From Palsa-504 sp050011155 (GTDB taxonomy: Bacteria > Actinomycetota > Actinomycetes > Streptosporangiales > Streptosporangiaceae), in contig JBEKJP010000017.1 of assembly GCA_050011155.1 (NCBI GenBank), positions 12,747-76,746 on the forward strand: a stretch of DNA of 64,000 bases. Reading direction: 5' to 3'. Shown here piece after piece: positions 60,683 to 64,000 of this stretch. The translations under genes and the position numbers were made by a program. The notes under the pieces are model-generated. The model made no database searches. It saw only the letters and a program-made list of their open reading frames with translations, and was not told where the DNA came from. The number at the start of each line of letters is the position of its first letter. The stretch's first letter is position 1.

Positions 60683-61690
60683 TCATCTGTCGCTGGTCAG
60701 TTCGTCCGCGGGGCGGCGGCCGGTGGGGTAGCTGGTCCGGGCCACGCCGAGCTCCAGCAGCACCTGCGGCGATCCGGCCGGCGTCAGGCTGCTGCGGATC
60801 TGCGCCTGGACCGACGCGGATTGCAGCGGCTGTGTTTGCAGGCTGGCGAAGACCCACTGGCTGGCGGCGCGAAGCAGCATCCGCTGCAGGGCCTGGCCGA
60901 CCCGTAGCCAGCTCGGCTCGTTCTCGCCCTCGGCCACGAGGATCGCCGTGACCGGGGCGGGCGGGCCGCCGAGCGGCCGGAATCCCCAGCCCCGGCCCAG
61001 ATCGAAGTCGCGCTGCGGCAGCCGCCCGGTTTCCCGGCCAGCTGTGACTGGGAAGGCGTGGGCGGGCACGCCGTCCCTGCTCTGGCTATCCGCGTCGTGG
61101 GTCCACCGCAGTGTCTCGGCTTCTGTCCGTATCGCCGCTGGCGACGTCGGATAGAGGTCCTGGTACTGGCTCCAGGAAGCAAGGATCGCCGTCAGCCGCT
61201 GATACGCGGGCCCGTCGCCGACGACCGTCAGCGTCGCGCCTTCGGCCGCGGCGTCGTCTCGCAGCGCGTCGAGCAGCTTGTCGGGCAGCGGGCCGGGCTC
61301 GAACGCGTCGCGGTGCGTATGCCGGTGCGGCACGGCATGGAGCATCGCCCGCTCGTCAGCCGTCATGGGTTCCTGCTGGCCTGCCCGTACTCGCGCCAGC
61401 AGGCGGCGCTGGCCGGGTTCGGGGAACAGGTCGACCTCGGGCTGGTAGCCCAGCGAACGGACCGCGAGCCGCAGCCCGAACAGCGCCGCGCCACAACTGA
61501 TGATCATCTCGCGGCCGGCTAGGTCCTCCATAAGCTGGCGGCTGGCGTCGGCGTACAGTTCGATCGTGTCCCCGGTGACGGCGAACCGCCACGGCTGGGT
61601 GTTGTGCACCGACGGGGCGCGGCCCGCTACCTCGACGAGATAGCCAGCTTGTTCGGCCAGATCCGGTCCTGCATCGCTTGCCTTGCTCAC
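60683..61690 (-). CDS. Acg-type nitroreductase-fold protein (second copy)
   Basis: A 335-residue paralogue of the protein at 39608. Shared motifs are VAGRAPSVHNTQPWRFAV, GREMIISCGAALFGLRLAVRSLGY, HRHTHRDAFEPGPLP and RVGQALQRMLLRAASQWVFASLQTQP. Like M. tuberculosis Acg, it probably binds FMN in a closed pocket. GTG 61690 is chosen by homology, with GAGGGTGA just upstream. A DevR-type site lies 37-50 bp before the start. Confidence 0.88.
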   Translation of the reverse strand: MSKASDAGPDLAEQAGYLVEVAGRAPSVHNTQPWRFAVTGDTIELYADASRQLMEDLAGREMIISCGAALFGLRLAVRSLGYQPEVDLFPEPGQRRLLARVRAGQQEPMTADERAMLHAVPHRHTHRDAFEPGPLPDKLLDALRDDAAAEGATLTVVGDGPAYQRLTAILASWSQYQDLYPTSPAAIRTEAETLRWTHDADSQSRDGVPAHAFPVTAGRETGRLPQRDFDLGRGWGFRPLGGPPAPVTAILVAEGENEPSWLRVGQALQRMLLRAASQWVFASLQTQPLQSASVQAQIRSSLTPAGSPQVLLELGVARTSYPTGRRPADELTSDR

Positions 61691-61726
61691 CCTTCTCACC
61701 CTCGGCCGACCGCGCGGCCGGCGGCA

Positions 61727-61740
61727 GGGCCGAAGGTCCC
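61727..61740. promoter_or_regulatory. DevR-box-like site before the second Acg gene
   Basis: GGGCCGAAGGTCCC has both halves, with one mismatch in the left. It lies 37-50 bp before the GTG start. Confidence 0.6.
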
Positions 61741-62168
61741 TTACCGCCGGGCTGAACGCCCCCGCCGACCGGAAAGTGACCACGACCCCTAACCCCCCAA
61801 AGCGACGGCGAGACCTCGTACCCGTTCTTCACGCTCTGGAAGTCGAACGAGATGGGTGCCTACGGCATTGGCTCGGAGCGGCTCAAGGCCAGATCGCCCG
61901 GTTCTGGTGCCCAGCTCGTCGAAGCGGGCGGCGGTGGCGCTGAGCTGCGTGGGTTGTCTGAAGCAGCTCCGCCAGGTTGCGGCGCTTGCGAAGGACAGCG
62001 TCGAAGGCCGGCGAGCGGCCATCAGTGCCGCTGTCGTCGCGAGCTTCGTGGCGCCGGCCGACGGGCTGCGGCCGTTCCCGCTCTTGACCTGGTGAGGGCC
62101 GTCGCCGGTCGGGTCTGGGAGGAGTGGCGCTGCCGGGGCGCGGTGGTTGCTGTGGAGGGTCGTGGTGG
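61741..62168. other. 428-bp stretch without a recognisable gene
   Basis: Between the DevR-type site and the tetR stop I find no frame with a convincing start, ribosome site or family motif. Minus-strand frames around 61800-62000 give helix-like stretches (AFDAVLRKRRNLAELLQTTH in one frame, ARFDELGTRTGRSGLEPLR in another), which could be a decayed gene broken by a frameshift. This is weak. Confidence 0.4.
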
Positions 62169-62753
62169 TCAGGGGGATTCTGCGGCCTGGTCGAGGGCCT
62201 GGCGTACGGCCGTGGCGACCGATTCGCCCGCCGCGTGGAGGGGTTCGGGGTCGCGGAGGGCACGGGCGAGTACGAAGGCTCCCTCCAGGGCGGCGATCAT
62301 CGCGATGCAGAGGCGGCGGGCGGCCGGCTCGCCGAGACCATGCCGTGCGAAGAGAGCCGCTCCACGGGAGATCCAGTCGGTGAAGACGTCGGCGGTGGCC
62401 TGTCGCAAGTGGTCATTGGTGCTGGCCACTTCCAGGGCGATGGTGGCGATCGGGCAGGCGTCGGCGTAGTCGCTGTCCGCCAGGTCCTGGGCGGCCAGCG
62501 CGAAGGCTTCGGTGATCGCGGTCTCCAGGTCCTGGTAGGGATCGAGGATCGCGTAGACGAGGTCACCGTAGAGCGGCCCGGCGGTGCGGATCACCTCCTC
62601 GGCCAGTTGATCCTTTCCCCCGGGAAAGAAGTGGTAGAGCGAGCCGAGCTGAGCCCCGGCCGCAGCGGCAACCTGCTTCACGCCCGTGCCGGTATAGCCG
62701 TTGCGCCGGAACATCTGCGCACCTGCGTCCCTGATGCGGTCCCTGGTATGCAC
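62169..62753 (-). CDS. TetR-family transcriptional regulator
   Basis: A 194-residue regulator. The HTH is DRIRDAGAQMFRRNGYTGTGVKQVAAAAGAQLGSLYHFFPGGKDQLAEEVI, a typical TetR N-terminal domain. The rest is the helical ligand-binding domain, with a Cys in DACPIATIALEVA resembling the AcrR/YcdC-like LmrA/YxaF group. The GTG at 62753 follows CGGAG. It is divergent from an alpha/beta-hydrolase gene, which it probably represses through the repeat at 62775. Confidence 0.92.
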   Translation of the reverse strand: MHTRDRIRDAGAQMFRRNGYTGTGVKQVAAAAGAQLGSLYHFFPGGKDQLAEEVIRTAGPLYGDLVYAILDPYQDLETAITEAFALAAQDLADSDYADACPIATIALEVASTNDHLRQATADVFTDWISRGAALFARHGLGEPAARRLCIAMIAALEGAFVLARALRDPEPLHAAGESVATAVRQALDQAAESP

Positions 62754-62774
62754 TGCGGGCTCCGTGTTAGCGTC

Positions 62775-62794
62775 TTGTTAGAGCGTTCTATCAA
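62775..62794. promoter_or_regulatory. 20-bp TetR-type operator
   Basis: TTGTTAGAGCGTTCTATCAA pairs at eight of ten positions about its centre (TTG..CAA and TAGA..TCTA arms). It lies between the divergent tetR and hydrolase starts, about 22 bp from each. Confidence 0.7.
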
Positions 62795-62815
62795 ATCCTA
62801 GCGGAAGGACCTCCT

Positions 62816-63649
62816 ATGCCGGAGATCGAGCTGTCCGCGGGCGTCATGGAATACCAGGACACCGGTGGTGACGGGCCGGTGCTGGTCTTCTTGCACGGGC
62901 TGCTCATGGACGGGACTGTGTGGCGGAAGGTGGTCGCCAGCCTGCGGGCCGACTACCGGTGCGTCCTGCCCACACTGCCGCTCGGCGGGCACCGCCGGCC
63001 GATGAAGCCGGACGCCGACCTGTCGCTGCACGGGATGGCGCTGCTGGTCGGCGAGTTCCTGGACAAGACCGGGCTCCAGCAGGTCACGCTGGTCCTCAAC
63101 GACTGGGGCGGCGCGCAGATCCTGCTCGCCGAGGGTCGCACCGAACGGATCGCCCGGGTCGTGCTCACCGCCTGCGAGGCGTTCGACAACTACCCGCCCG
63201 GACTACCCGGACGGGCGATCCAGATGATGACCAGGATCCCCGGCGGGATATACGCCACCATGCAGCTGCTCCGGTTCCGCGCGGCCAGGCGGGCTCCAGG
63301 CGGCTGGGGCTGGATGAGCAGGCGCCCGGTGCCCCGCGAGGTCATGGACGGATGGTTCTGTCCCGCACGGACCAGCGCCGGGGTCCGCAGGGACCTGGTG
63401 CGCTACGGACACTCCATCCCGGACCGGCGGACGCTGCTGCGCTGGGCTGAGGAGATGCGGTCCTACCACGGCCCGGTCCTGGTCGTCTGGGCCACCGAGG
63501 ACCGGCTAATGCCCCGCGACCACGGGCGACGGCTGGCCGGGCTCTTCACCGACGCGAAACTGGTCGAGATCGAGGACTCCTACACGCTGATCCCCGAGGA
63601 CCAGCCCGAGCGGCTGGCACGCGAGCTGCGCGAGTTCGTGAAGGCCTAG
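62816..63649 (+). CDS. Alpha/beta-hydrolase with Asp nucleophile position and no catalytic His
   Basis: A 277-residue alpha/beta-fold protein. LVFLHGLLMDGTVWRKVV is the oxyanion HG motif. The nucleophile elbow reads LVLNDWGGAQILL, with Asp where esterases have Ser, as in haloalkane dehalogenases. The late acid is likely in VWATEDRLMP. Where the catalytic His is expected the sequence is IEDSYTLIPEDQPERLA, with Tyr-Thr and no His. The activity is therefore uncertain. It is under likely control of the divergent TetR. Its stop overlaps that of the gene on the other strand. Confidence 0.85.
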   Translation: MPEIELSAGVMEYQDTGGDGPVLVFLHGLLMDGTVWRKVVASLRADYRCVLPTLPLGGHRRPMKPDADLSLHGMALLVGEFLDKTGLQQVTLVLNDWGGAQILLAEGRTERIARVVLTACEAFDNYPPGLPGRAIQMMTRIPGGIYATMQLLRFRAARRAPGGWGWMSRRPVPREVMDGWFCPARTSAGVRRDLVRYGHSIPDRRTLLRWAEEMRSYHGPVLVVWATEDRLMPRDHGRRLAGLFTDAKLVEIEDSYTLIPEDQPERLARELREFVKA

Positions 63650-64000
63650 TACTCCAGCCGTAGATCGTGATCTTGTTGCTGAGGCGCCGCGGACCGTCGG
63701 TCGTGCGGACGAGATCGACCTTCGTCAGCGTGGACGTCCGTTCCTTCTCCGTCTGCCTGAGTCCGCCGGCGGAGGGAATCCTTGATCTCGCTGAGCCTGG
63801 CTGCCGCGGCCGGGGTCCACTCCGTCCTTTGTTCGCTGGCACGCAGTGCGTCGTCGATCTCGCTGAGCTTGGCGGCGGACACTGCGCCTGCCCGCTCGAT
63901 CAGGTCGTCCCGGCTCAGGGTGGTCAGCCAGGTGCACGGGGTAAAGCCCGGCCACGGGAACGCGAACCGCAGCACGCCTTCAAAGGGCAGTCCTTCCGGG
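63646..64000 (-). CDS. Partial gene, C-terminal part of a possible MazF/PemK-like protein
   Basis: The minus-strand frame stays open to the window edge, so the start is missing. The visible part begins PEGLPFEGVLRFAFP and continues TWLTTLSRDDLIERAGAVSAAKLSEIDDALRAS. That order (GLP, then a strand, then LxRDDLxxRxGxxSxxKLxEIDxALR) resembles the end of MazF/PemK-type toxins. About 55 further residues of basic low-complexity sequence follow before the stop at 63646, which is not usual for that family. Assignment is tentative. Confidence 0.4.
   Translation of the reverse strand, partial: PEGLPFEGVLRFAFPWPGFTPCTWLTTLSRDDLIERAGAVSAAKLSEIDDALRASEQRTEWTPAAAARLSEIKDSLRRRTQADGEGTDVHADEGRSRPHDRRSAAPQQQDHDLRLEY

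Noticed and set aside
61789..62263. Minus-strand frames between the second acg gene and tetR
   Set aside because: Helix-like stretches occur in two different frames but neither has a start site or recognisable family; at most a decayed gene.
63546..63842. Alternative minus-strand frame ending in the hydrolase gene
   Set aside because: It contains a plausible-looking stretch (RRLSNKITIYGWST) but runs on antisense through the hydrolase and lacks a start site; the neighbouring frame that is open to the window edge is preferred.

Overview
The window is high-GC DNA with the codon use, GTG/TTG starts and ATGA/GTGA gene overlaps of an actinobacterium. It carries no rRNA, tRNA, insertion sequence or CRISPR array. 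Homologues of many Mycobacterium tuberculosis DosR (DevR) dormancy-regulon genes are packed together here: HspX-type Hsp20, universal stress proteins, CBS-domain proteins, two Rv1733c-type membrane proteins, two Acg-type nitroreductases, an Rv3129-type flavin/pyridoxamine oxidase-fold protein, a Tgs1-type wax ester/triacylglycerol synthase, and the DevS/DevR two-component pair. The DevR recognition helix matches the mycobacterial one, and about 21 sites resembling the DevR box (GGGAC-N4-GTCCC) sit mostly in promoter regions. I read the window as a hypoxia/redox 'dormancy island'. The species cannot be fixed from the sequence alone.

Layout. 1-8.5 kb: end of an upstream gene, hspX, then a carbohydrate block (GH65 phosphorylase-type enzyme, USP-like protein, GT4 glycosyltransferase, glycogen debranching enzyme), a V-ATPase subunit D remnant, a USP and a small protein. 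8.7-12.4 kb: CBS protein and three-subunit transhydrogenase pntAA-pntAB-pntB. 12.4-20 kb (minus): PPi-type phosphofructokinase, a collapsed short-chain dehydrogenase remnant, phaC, phaA and two acyl-CoA ligases. 20-28 kb: alpha/beta hydrolase, a GNAT/ADP-forming acyl-CoA synthetase fusion, Rv1733c-type protein, enolase, phosphotransacetylase and a second Rv1733c-type protein. 28.8-32.5 kb: arginine deiminase pathway (permease, arcA, arcB) without carbamate kinase. 32.5-35.2 kb: two tandem-USP paralogues and a CBS-BON protein. 35.3-37.8 kb: an APC permease fused to an OB-fold domain, preceded by a five-copy 16-bp tandem repeat. 37.9-42.6 kb: devS, Acg, PPOX, devR, USP. 42.7-50 kb (minus): AcuC-type deacetylase and cydC-cydD-cydB-cydA. 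50.2-54.3 kb: acyl-CoA ligase, HMG-CoA reductase and wax ester/TAG synthase in one operon. 54.3-64 kb: MarR and MMPL pair, GtrA, GNAT, phasin-like SAP protein, tiny membrane protein, PRC-barrel protein, desaturase, second Acg, TetR and alpha/beta hydrolase, and a partial MazF-like gene.

How it fits together (inference): when respiration is limited, stored glucan would be mobilised by debranching and phosphorolysis and run through a PPi-dependent phosphofructokinase and a dedicated enolase. ATP would come from acetyl-CoA (Pta, ADP-forming synthetase) and from arginine deimination. Residual oxygen would be scavenged by cytochrome bd, redox balanced by transhydrogenase, and surplus reductant stored as polyhydroxyalkanoate and triacylglycerol. 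A GNAT/ACD fusion and an AcuC-type deacetylase suggest reversible lysine acetylation as a further layer of control.
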